Positions 1-5,002 of a stretch of 5,002 nucleotides of DNA are shown piece by piece. The notes beneath the pieces are model-generated. The model was not told the origin of the DNA, did no database searches, and was given only the letters and a program-made list of their open reading frames with translations. Origin of the DNA: CAVQCX01 sp050050175 (GTDB lineage: Bacteria; Pseudomonadota; Gammaproteobacteria; Chromatiales; Chromatiaceae); assembly GCA_050050175.1 (NCBI GenBank), contig JASFUT010000256.1, positions 1 through 5,002 on the forward strand. Direction: 5' to 3'. The position numbers were made by a program, and so were the translations under genes. Position 1 is the first letter of the stretch, and the number at the start of each line of letters is the position of its first letter.

Positions 1-1
1 G

Positions 2-412
2 ATCGACTTCTCGCCCGGCAGCGACGCAGTGATCGAACGCGCGAGGGACCTGTCCCAGCGCTACAAGGCGCGGGTGAGTCTGGTCCACGTGGTCGAGCCG
101 ATGCTCATGGAGTATACGGGCGAGCTCGTCCTGCCGGAGGACCTGGATCTGGAGCGGCAGCTGGTCGACTCGGCCAGGGAGCGCCTCGCCGGGATCGCAG
201 AGCACCTCCATGCCCGGGGCTCGGACTGCCATGTCCTGGTCGGCTCGCCGAAGAGCGAGATCGTCGGGCTCGCCGGGGAGGGCGACGTGGACCTGATACT
301 CGTCGGCAGCCACGGGCGCCACGGGCTGGCGCTGCTGCTGGGATCCACCGCCAATGCCGTTCTCCACCACGCCCCCTGCGACGTGGTGGCGGTGCGGATC
401 ACCGAAGGCTGA
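2..412 (+). CDS. Universal stress protein, UspA family (5' end missing)
   Basis: This is the 3' part of a small cytoplasmic stress protein: 136 residues are visible, in frame from base 2 to a TGA at 410-412. The family is usually about 140-150 residues, so only about the first ten are lost off the left edge. The visible start IDFSPGSD matches the end of beta-strand 1 of the Usp fold (normally ILVAVDFS). The C-terminal part carries the nucleotide-loop signature: GSHG, eight residues, then GST, followed by the last strand CDVVAVRI. The classical ATP-binding Usp motif has nine residues between the second and third glycines (G-2x-G-9x-G-S/T), so ATP binding is uncertain. A GTG at base 29 could be taken as a start, but it would cut into the fold, and the upstream codons are clearly family-like. 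The gene is on the same strand as the cytochrome genes but separated by 329 bases, so it is probably a separate transcription unit. Confidence 0.93.
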   Translation: MDFSPGSDAVIERARDLSQRYKARVSLVHVVEPMLMEYTGELVLPEDLDLERQLVDSARERLAGIAEHLHARGSDCHVLVGSPKSEIVGLAGEGDVDLILVGSHGRHGLALLLGSTANAVLHHAPCDVVAVRITEG

Positions 413-422
413 GCGGGTTGCA

Positions 423-437
423 GGCGGTCGGGCCGCC
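423..437 (+). other. Small stem-loop after the stress protein gene
   Basis: A perfect 5-bp stem, GGCGG (423-427) with CCGCC (433-437) around a 5-base loop, starts 11 bases after the Usp stop codon. The following sequence is GC-rich with no run of T, so it is not a classical intrinsic terminator. It may protect the 3' end of the transcript or be chance in GC-rich DNA. Confidence 0.25.
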
Positions 438-460
438 GCCCCGGGGCTCGGCACGGATGA

Positions 461-490
461 TTGAGCGCTGCAATGGGGCGCCGTTTTAAA
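461..490 (+). promoter_or_regulatory. Weak candidate sigma-70-type promoter
   Basis: TTGAGC (461-466) matches four of six -35 consensus bases. TTTAAA (485-490) matches four of six -10 bases, with an 18-base spacer. It is the best-spaced pair I found in the gap, and it sits where the AT content rises sharply. A start near base 497 would give a leader of about 245 bases before the cytochrome gene. The match is modest and the organism's promoter consensus is unknown. I saw no FNR-type or sigma-54-type site that survives base-by-base comparison. Confidence 0.25.
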
Positions 491-570
491 AAACCAATTC
501 TACACTTGTCCGCCGGATTGCTAGTCTGGTCAAAACAACGCTGGCAGTGGTTATTTGGACAACGACCACG
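484..570 (+). promoter_or_regulatory. AT-rich island, probable control region of the cytochrome operon
   Basis: Bases 484-560 are about 43% GC by hand count, while the surrounding sequence is plainly far richer in G and C. The island begins with a T4A6 tract (484-493). It contains two copies of ACAACG (535-540 and 559-564), 24 bases apart, and two TGGT elements (527-530 and 548-551). Such islands before a tightly regulated operon usually hold promoter and regulator sites, and the paired ACAACG could be half-sites for one regulator. This is inference: no known operator is recognised. Confidence 0.45.
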
Positions 571-639
571 TGCAGGCCAGCCCCTGCGCCGGCAATCGGT
601 GACACCATTCCGGAACCCTGGACGGCACTCGCCGGAGGG

Positions 640-669
640 CCGCGGACAGCGTTCGCGCTGGGGCCGCGG
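640..669 (+). other. Strong GC-rich stem-loop in the leader of the cytochrome operon
   Basis: The inner stem is CAGCG (647-651) with CGCTG (656-660), closing a TTCG loop. The outer stem is CCGCGG (640-645) with CCGCGG (664-669). A small internal loop (A646 opposite 661-663) separates them, giving 11 base pairs in all, mostly G-C. The outer arms belong to a 9-base direct repeat GGGCCGCGG (637-645 and 661-669), 24 bases apart. It ends 72 bases before the start codon at 742. No T-run follows, so it is more likely a leader RNA structure than a terminator. Confidence 0.4.
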
Positions 670-700
670 CAGGCGCCGTAGGGCGCGGAATGCGGCCAGC

Positions 701-724
701 GCTCACCCCCCATCGGAGGGGAGC
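701..724 (+). other. Imperfect stem-loop directly before the Shine-Dalgarno
   Basis: GCTC (701-704) pairs with GAGC (721-724). After a bulged A705, the C-run 706-711 can pair with the G's of 715-720, with one C-A mismatch. It ends four bases before the ribosome binding site at 729-734. It could affect ribosome access, but C-run against G-run pairing is common by chance in DNA of this composition. Confidence 0.25.
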
Positions 725-728
725 GGAT

Positions 729-734
729 AGGAGG
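729..734 (+). promoter_or_regulatory. Ribosome binding site of the MtrC-like gene
   Basis: A perfect AGGAGG lies seven bases before the ATG at 742. It fixes the start of the decaheme lipoprotein gene and predicts efficient initiation. Confidence 0.9.
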
Positions 735-741
735 ATCGCGG

Positions 742-3063
742 ATGTCAATTGCAGGTCGTTCCGTCCTGGCCCGTTGGGGTCTCGCGGCGGCGCTCGCCGC
801 CGGGCTGACCGGATGTGAGGCGCCGGCCCCGCCAGCGGACTACGAGCCGCCCATCCAGATAAGCCGGCTGAACCTCGCCATCCAGGGCGTGACGATCGCC
901 AGTCCCCCAGTGATCGAGTTCCGGGCGTTGAGCGAGGCCGGCACGCCCGTGGTGCTCACCCAGCAGAACCTCGCCGACGGCGAGCTCGGCCTCGGGCTCT
1001 CCAAGCTGGTCCCCGGGACCGACGGGGACGCGGACAGCTGGCAGAGCTACATCAACCGGACCGAGGTCCCGAATCCGAATGTCGGACCCGGCGGCAGCGC
1101 CGCCTTGCCGGGGGGTGCCATGCAGGCGGCCCTGGAGACGCGCGGCAGCGCCGGCACGTTGACCCCCATCGGCGCCGGCCTGTACCGGTACACCTTCAGC
1201 ACCGACGTGACCAGTCCTGCGCAGACCATGGGCGTGACCTACGACGCGTCGCTCACCCACCGTGCGGTGGTCGAGCTGGCGCTGGAGCAGCCCGGCGGCG
1301 GCCTGAGAGTGGGCAACGCCTACCTGGACTTCGTGCCGAACGGCTCGCCCATCCAGACGACGAAGCTCGTGGCCATGACCCGCTCGTGCAATGAGTGCCA
1401 CGACCGGCTGGTGGCCCACGGCGGGCGCCGCATCGAGGTCGGGAGCTGCGTCAATTGCCACAATCCGGGCACCACGGATGCCAACAGCGGCAACAATCTG
1501 GACTTTGCGCGGATGATCCACAAGATTCACAGCGCCGAGGACCTGAGCGCGGACTACGTGGTCTGGGGCTTCGAGGACCGGAAGGAGGACTTCTCCACCG
1601 TCGTCTATCCCCAGGACAACCGCAACTGCATGAAGTGCCACTCGGCGGCGGATTCCGCGACCCCGGACGGGGACAACTGGAAGAGCCGACCCACCCAGGG
1701 GACCTGCGGCTCCTGCCATGACGACCTGGATTTCTCCACCCACCAGTTTGGCTTTGCCGACGGCGACAACAGCCTCTGCGCGGTCTGCCACGGCGCGGTG
1801 GGGACCGATCTCCAGATCACGTCCGAGAACGCCCACATCATCCACGAGCGGGTCGCCGCCGGCTGGTTCCGGTACGACATCCTGGGGGTGAGCGACACGC
1901 GGCCCGGGCAGATGCCGGTGGTGACCTTCGAGGTGGTCGACCCGCGCAACGGCTCGCGTTACGACATCCTCTCCGACCCCGAGTTCGATCCGGGCAACGG
2001 GGCGCGGCTCGCCGTGCTGCTCGGCTGGGACACGGAGGACTACCACAATACGGGCAGCGGCGCCGCCACCTCGCCGGCCGAGACAGGACAGACCACGGCC
2101 TTCCCCGAGCCCGGTCAGCCGGTGTCCATCGATGCGCTCGCCACCGCCTGGGAGACGACGACCCCGAACGTGTTCCAGGTGACCTCGCCCATGGCGATCC
2201 CGGGGGGAACCCGCGGGACGGGAGTGGCCGCCATCGAGGGCCATCCGGCCGCCATAGTGGATCCGATCGACAAGCCGGGCGTCTACGAGGAGGTGCCCGT
2301 GAGGAACGCCTTCCGCTACTTCGGCATCACGGACCTGGTGCCCGAGCCGCGACGGGAGGTCGTCGGCCTCGACCGCTGCAACAAGTGCCACGACTACCTG
2401 AGCCTGCACGGCGGCAACCGCCAGGGGGCCATCGAGGTCTGCGTGATCTGCCACAACCCGGATGCGACGGACATCATCGTGCGCCCGGCCACCCTGGACG
2501 TGGCCCCGCAGGACGACATCTTCGACGACTTCACCGCGGTGGACGCCGACGGCAAGCGCGAGCAGGCGATCCACCTCAAGCACATGGTCCACGCCCTGCA
2601 TGCGGGCGAGGCGGGCAAGTTCGGGTTCCGCCAGGACGGCATTGCCGTCCGCGGCTTCGGGCGCTTCTCGCTCAACGACTACTCCGACGCCCGCTATCCG
2701 GGAATCCTGTCCAACTGCGCGGCCTGTCACGACGGGGACTCCTACGAGCTGCCCACACCGAACGGCAGCCTGGCGACCACCGTCCGGACGGCCAGCCCCG
2801 GGCTGGCGGGGAACCAGGCGGCGGCCGAGGCGTCGCTGGCCAACCCCGCCGACGACCTGAACATCTCGCCCATGGCCTCCGCCTGCGGGTCGTGCCACGA
2901 CTCGGACTCCACCCGGGCGCATATCCAGAATACCGGCGGCGGCGCGTTCGACGTGCCCCAGGCCGTGGTGGACGGGGTGCTGGTCGAGGCCTGCGGCGGC
3001 TGTCACGGGCCCGGCGAGGTGCAGGATGTCTCCCGGGTGCACGACATTCATCCGGTGCCCTGA
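742..3063 (+). CDS. mtrC: OmcA/MtrC-family decaheme c-type cytochrome, outer-membrane lipoprotein
   Basis: This is the presumed cell-surface terminal of the electron conduit, 773 residues (Shewanella MtrC is about 670, OmcA about 735). It starts with a lipoprotein signal whose lipobox LTGC places the lipidated cysteine at 25. Glu at +2 is not an inner-membrane retention signal. Ten CXXCH heme sites start at residues 216, 236, 296, 322, 346, 546, 567, 659, 715 and 751. They form two pentaheme domains around a heme-free stretch at about 351-545. Residues about 30-215 form another heme-free beta-rich part. This gives the I-II-III-IV order of the family. Extra histidines suited to bis-His ligation occur in both halves (AHGG and LHGG, HKIH and HLKHMVHALH, AHIIH and VHDIH). 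Every cysteine other than C25 belongs to a heme motif, so the CX8C disulfide of Shewanella MtrC is absent. The AGGAGG at 729 supports this start. Metal reduction or oxidation is not decided by the sequence. Confidence 0.93.
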   Translation: MSIAGRSVLARWGLAAALAAGLTGCEAPAPPADYEPPIQISRLNLAIQGVTIASPPVIEFRALSEAGTPVVLTQQNLADGELGLGLSKLVPGTDGDADSWQSYINRTEVPNPNVGPGGSAALPGGAMQAALETRGSAGTLTPIGAGLYRYTFSTDVTSPAQTMGVTYDASLTHRAVVELALEQPGGGLRVGNAYLDFVPNGSPIQTTKLVAMTRSCNECHDRLVAHGGRRIEVGSCVNCHNPGTTDANSGNNLDFARMIHKIHSAEDLSADYVVWGFEDRKEDFSTVVYPQDNRNCMKCHSAADSATPDGDNWKSRPTQGTCGSCHDDLDFSTHQFGFADGDNSLCAVCHGAVGTDLQITSENAHIIHERVAAGWFRYDILGVSDTRPGQMPVVTFEVVDPRNGSRYDILSDPEFDPGNGARLAVLLGWDTEDYHNTGSGAATSPAETGQTTAFPEPGQPVSIDALATAWETTTPNVFQVTSPMAIPGGTRGTGVAAIEGHPAAIVDPIDKPGVYEEVPVRNAFRYFGITDLVPEPRREVVGLDRCNKCHDYLSLHGGNRQGAIEVCVICHNPDATDIIVRPATLDVAPQDDIFDDFTAVDADGKREQAIHLKHMVHALHAGEAGKFGFRQDGIAVRGFGRFSLNDYSDARYPGILSNCAACHDGDSYELPTPNGSLATTVRTASPGLAGNQAAAEASLANPADDLNISPMASACGSCHDSDSTRAHIQNTGGGAFDVPQAVVDGVLVEACGGCHGPGEVQDVSRVHDIHPVP
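1387..1801 (+). other. First pentaheme domain (hemes 1-5) of the MtrC-like protein
   Basis: Heme sites CNECH, CVNCH, CMKCH, CGSCH and CAVCH lie at residues 216, 236, 296, 322 and 346. The order and surroundings repeat in the second half of the protein: CNECHDRLVAHGG is matched by CNKCHDYLSLHGG, CVNCHNPGTTD by CVICHNPDATD, and CGSCHDD by CGSCHDS. This supports an ancient internal duplication. Confidence 0.85.
2377..3063 (+). other. Second pentaheme domain (hemes 6-10) of the MtrC-like protein
   Basis: Heme sites CNKCH, CVICH, CAACH, CGSCH and CGGCH lie at residues 546, 567, 659, 715 and 751. Compared with the first domain, the gaps between hemes 7 and 8 (92 against 60 residues) and between hemes 8 and 9 (56 against 26) are longer. 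The protein ends 18 residues after the last heme site with a VHDIH segment that could supply a distal ligand. Confidence 0.85.
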
Positions 3064-3088
3064 GGCGCAGCACCGATGCGGTCCGGGT

Positions 3089-3102
3089 CCGCGCCATCGC
3101 GG
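3089..3102 (+). other. Intercistronic stem-loop between mtrC- and mtrA-like genes
   Basis: A perfect 5-bp stem, CCGCG (3089-3093) with CGCGG (3098-3102), closes a CCAT loop. It lies 26 bases after the mtrC-like stop and 42 bases before the mtrA-like start. A competing pairing exists between GGTCC (3086-3090) and GGACC (3117-3121). There is no T-tract, so read-through is expected. Confidence 0.3.
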
Positions 3103-3144
3103 TTGGGGCCGGTCGGGGACCATCGAGGCGATGAGAGCGAGCAC

Positions 3145-4188
3145 ATGTCCATGATCATTCGAGAGCCGTACAGCCCGACGACCGCCATGCTGGCGGTGCT
3201 CGCGCTGAGCCTCCTCCTGCCCCTCGCGGCGCAGGCTGCGGACGACGAGGAGGAGGAGTCCAGGTACCCGCAGACGCTGGAGGACCGTATCGCCGCGGTC
3301 GAGCAGAAGTTCGAGGCGGACTACACCGAGGAAGGCACCGACGAGTGCCTGAAGTGCCACGACGAGGACAGTGAGTTCCCGATCTTTCCGATCTTCAAGA
3401 CCAAGCACGCGGTGCGGGCCGACGAGCGCACGCCGTTCGCCGGAAAGCAGTGCGAGGCCTGCCACGGCCCGGGCGGCGATCACGCAGGGCGGGTGCGCCG
3501 GGGCAAGCCGCGGCCGCTGATGCTCAACTTCGGGCAGGATGCCTGGACGCCCATCGCGACCCAGAATGAGCAGTGCCTGCAGTGTCACCAGAACCACCAG
3601 CGCATCGAGTGGAAGGGCAGCACGCACGCGTTCAACGAGCTCTCCTGCTCGGCCTGCCACAAGGTGCACGCCGAGCACGACCCCGTCCTGAAGGAGCGGG
3701 AGCAGCCTCAGGTCTGCTACGCCTGTCACGTCCAGCAGCGCGCGCAGTTCTACAAGGCCTTCCATCACCCGGTGCGCGAGGGTGAGATGGCCTGCAGCGG
3801 GTGCCACGACGTCCACGGCGGCGACGGCTCCGATCTGATGATCATGGCGACCAAGCGGCAGAAGTGCACCTCCTGCCATGCGGACAAGCGCGGCCCCTTC
3901 CTATGGGAGCACGCGCCCGCCGCCGAGGATTGCACCCTGTGCCACGTTCCGCACGGCTCCAGCCATCCGGCGCTGCTCAAGAAGCGGCCGCCGCACCTGT
4001 GCCAGGAGTGCCATTCCCAGTCCGGGCACCCCAATGTGCGCTACGACGGTGCGGCAGTGGGCCTGGGGCTGGGTCCCGCTATCGGGTCCCGGGGGCCCAG
4101 CCGGTTCGCCGCAATACGCGGGTGCCTGAACTGCCATTCGCAGGTGCATGGCACCAACCATCCTTCGGGGGTCACCCTGACGCGCTGA
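3145..4188 (+). CDS. mtrA: MtrA/DmsE/PioA-family periplasmic decaheme c-type cytochrome
   Basis: This 347-residue protein (Shewanella MtrA is about 333) is the likely heme wire inside the outer-membrane barrel. Ten CXXCH sites start at residues 68, 103, 144, 168, 191, 217, 241, 263, 286 and 327. The family's segments are visible: TKHAVRADERTPFAGKQCEA before heme 2, CHKVHAEHDP after heme 4, and CHSQVHGTNHPSG at the end. A Sec signal peptide occupies about residues 1-31 (hydrophobic core 15-28, probable cleavage after AQA). The mature N-terminus is strongly acidic (DDEEEE). I chose the ATG at 3145 because it opens the signal peptide and has a partial Shine-Dalgarno GAGAG (3133-3137). The ATG at 3151 is nearly as good. 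The in-frame ATG at 3076 would add 23 residues with no signal character. DmsE of DMSO-reductase operons is close, but the mtrC-like gene before it and the mtrB-like gene after it favour MtrA. It should need the Ccm heme-attachment system. Confidence 0.94.
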   Translation: MSMIIREPYSPTTAMLAVLALSLLLPLAAQAADDEEEESRYPQTLEDRIAAVEQKFEADYTEEGTDECLKCHDEDSEFPIFPIFKTKHAVRADERTPFAGKQCEACHGPGGDHAGRVRRGKPRPLMLNFGQDAWTPIATQNEQCLQCHQNHQRIEWKGSTHAFNELSCSACHKVHAEHDPVLKEREQPQVCYACHVQQRAQFYKAFHHPVREGEMACSGCHDVHGGDGSDLMIMATKRQKCTSCHADKRGPFLWEHAPAAEDCTLCHVPHGSSHPALLKKRPPHLCQECHSQSGHPNVRYDGAAVGLGLGPAIGSRGPSRFAAIRGCLNCHSQVHGTNHPSGVTLTR

Positions 4189-4205
4189 CGAGCACAGGCT
4201 TAGGT

Positions 4206-4238
4206 CGCGGCGCTGCCGGCACAGGCGCAGGCGCCGCG
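4206..4238 (+). other. Strong stem-loop just before the mtrB-like gene
   Basis: CGCGGCGC (4206-4213) pairs perfectly with GCGCCGCG (4231-4238), eight G-C pairs around a 17-base loop. The loop begins with the palindrome TGCCGGCA (4214-4221). It starts 18 bases after the mtrA-like stop and ends two bases before the GGAG of the next gene's ribosome binding site. No T-run follows, so it is not an intrinsic terminator. It could block 3' decay of the upstream message or tune translation of the barrel gene. Confidence 0.5.
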
Positions 4239-4240
4239 GT

Positions 4241-4250
4241 GGAGAGGGGG
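4241..4250 (+). promoter_or_regulatory. Ribosome binding site of the mtrB-like gene
   Basis: A purine-rich GGAGAGGGGG ends five bases before the ATG at 4256. The GGAG core (4241-4244) is 11 bases from the ATG and the later GAGG (4244-4247) is eight. It supports the ATG over the internal GTG at 4373, although the latter would give a more ordinary signal peptide. Confidence 0.65.
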
Positions 4251-4255
4251 AAATC

Positions 4256-5002
4256 ATGGCCGTTACCGAATCAATCGAACGCAAGCTCGCCCAGTGCCCC
4301 CCCGCGCCCTCGGGCGGAGGCCCGGACGGGGCGCGGCAGACGCATGCCGGTCCGTCGGCCGGGGGCGGCCCGGTGCTGCGGCGCGCCGTCCTGATGGCGC
4401 TCGGGCTGCCCTGCCTCCTGATGTCGGCCGCGGCGCCCGCGGCGGACGAGGAGGCGAAAGAGGAGAAGGAGGAGCCCTGGTGCGAGTACTGCCCGGATTA
4501 TCCGCCCACCCGCGGCTGGGTCTCCCTGGGTGTTGGTCAGAGCGACATCGACGCATTCCGATTCGGCCGCTACACCGGGCTGGATGACGACGGCGCTTAC
4601 CCCTATATCAGCGGCTGGGTCCTGCACCGTGGGAAGGACGGCTGGTACTACGAGGCCGAGGGGACCGACCTCGGGCTTGACTCCCGTGACGCGCGCGTGG
4701 AGGGCGGCCGCCAGGGGCGCTTCGGCGTCTCGGTGGAGTACGACGAGACGCCTTTCCGGGAGGACGACACCACCGTCACGACCTTTCGAGAGCGGCGCGC
4801 CGACTGGCTCGGGCTGCCGGCCCTGTGGACGGACGCCCTCAGCACCCGGGAGATGAGCCGCCTGCCGTTCAGTCTGCGGGAGGTGGACCTCGAGACCGAC
4901 CGGGATCGCGTCGGAGTCGAGTTCTCCTATATCCCGTTCCGCAAATGGGAGATCACGGGCGGCTACTCCCACGAGACCAAGGAGGGCACGAACGATCTGG
5001 GC
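4256..5002 (+). CDS. mtrB: MtrB/PioB-family outer-membrane beta-barrel protein (3' end missing)
   Basis: The reading frame is open from the ATG at 4256 to the right edge, giving 249 residues. Family members are about 700 residues or more, so roughly a third is seen. The protein should form the porin sheath that holds the MtrA-like cytochrome in the outer membrane. The visible part has a signal peptide (RR at 42-43, hydrophobic core about 44-60, probable cleavage after APA or PAA near 62-63). A charged acidic stretch (64-73) follows, then WCEYC with C76 and C79. This corresponds to the CXXC of Shewanella MtrB (CKGC), odd for a barrel protein. Alternating amphipathic strands follow, and GGRQGRFGVSVEY aligns with the family's GKQGQYNVNVNY. 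The about 40-residue region before the hydrophobic core is unusually long. A GTG at 4373 (residue 40) would give a normal signal, but the ribosome binding site favours 4256. It is 67 bases after the mtrA-like gene and probably co-transcribed. Confidence 0.9.
   Translation, partial: MAVTESIERKLAQCPPAPSGGGPDGARQTHAGPSAGGGPVLRRAVLMALGLPCLLMSAAAPAADEEAKEEKEEPWCEYCPDYPPTRGWVSLGVGQSDIDAFRFGRYTGLDDDGAYPYISGWVLHRGKDGWYYEAEGTDLGLDSRDARVEGGRQGRFGVSVEYDETPFREDDTTVTTFRERRADWLGLPALWTDALSTREMSRLPFSLREVDLETDRDRVGVEFSYIPFRKWEITGGYSHETKEGTNDLG

Noticed and set aside
438..447. Palindrome GCCCCGGGGC after the stress gene as a terminator
   Set aside because: It has no loop and no following T-run, and such palindromes are expected in DNA of this GC content.
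542..556. A possible sigma-54 promoter around TGGCAG
   Set aside because: The -24 GG is present, but the required GC at -12 spacing is missing (the sequence there is TTT).
461..730. An 89-codon open frame in the gap before the mtrC-like gene
   Set aside because: It begins with TTG without a Shine-Dalgarno and crosses the AT-rich control island. The product is an Arg/Gly/Pro-rich string with no family resemblance.
3131..3154. A seven-codon frame (ATG at 3131, TGA at 3152-3154) overlapping the mtrA-like start, as a possible leader peptide
   Set aside because: The only Shine-Dalgarno-like bases before it (GAGG, 3125-3128) are two bases from its ATG, too close for good initiation. Such short frames occur by chance.
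745..3879. A 1044-codon open frame on the minus strand, covering the mtrC-like gene and much of the mtrA-like gene
   Set aside because: It is antisense to two certain cytochrome genes. In GC-rich genes the opposite frame often lacks stop codons. Its product is low-complexity (V, G, R, A, L rich) with no recognisable domain.
3145..4188. Calling the second cytochrome DmsE of a DMSO respiration operon
   Set aside because: The family cannot be separated by sequence alone, but the directly upstream OmcA/MtrC-like gene fits an MtrCAB locus better. No DMSO reductase gene is visible in the window.

Overview
This window shows most of an extracellular electron transfer locus of the MtrCAB type (an outer-membrane porin-cytochrome conduit). 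It lies on the plus strand behind the end of a universal stress protein gene. GC content is high, with strong G/C bias at third codon positions. The lipobox, the two decaheme cytochromes and the MtrB/PioB-type barrel protein indicate a Gram-negative bacterium, most likely a proteobacterium. The gene order mtrC-mtrA-mtrB is that of Shewanella-type gammaproteobacterial loci. I cannot name the genus. Acid-rich mature N-termini on two of the proteins would fit a halophile or haloalkaliphile, but this is a weak inference.

Layout: (1) 2-412, the 3' part of a UspA-like gene cut by the left edge. (2) 413-741, a 329-base non-coding stretch. It holds a small stem-loop just after the stress gene, an AT-rich island (about 484-560, about 43% GC) that is the best place for a promoter, and two GC-rich stem-loops before an excellent Shine-Dalgarno. 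(3) 742-3063, a 773-residue lipoprotein decaheme cytochrome of the OmcA/MtrC family. (4) 3145-4188, a 347-residue periplasmic decaheme cytochrome of the MtrA/DmsE/PioA family. (5) 4256 to the right edge, the first 249 codons of an MtrB/PioB-family outer-membrane beta-barrel, with the CXXC motif near the mature N-terminus.

By analogy with Shewanella, the MtrB barrel would hold the MtrA heme wire inside it. The surface-exposed MtrC-like lipoprotein would dock on the outer face. Together the proteins would carry electrons across the outer membrane through 20 hemes. The direction (reduction of metals or electrodes, or oxidation of Fe(II) or a cathode) cannot be read from these genes. The three genes are separated by 81 and 67 bases with no convincing promoter or T-tract terminator between them, so they probably form one operon. 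Both intercistronic gaps contain perfect GC-rich stem-loops. The cluster is a known type of system. The unusual points are the loss of every non-heme cysteine in the mature MtrC-like protein, a very long n-region before the MtrB signal peptide, and the structured leader and spacer RNAs.
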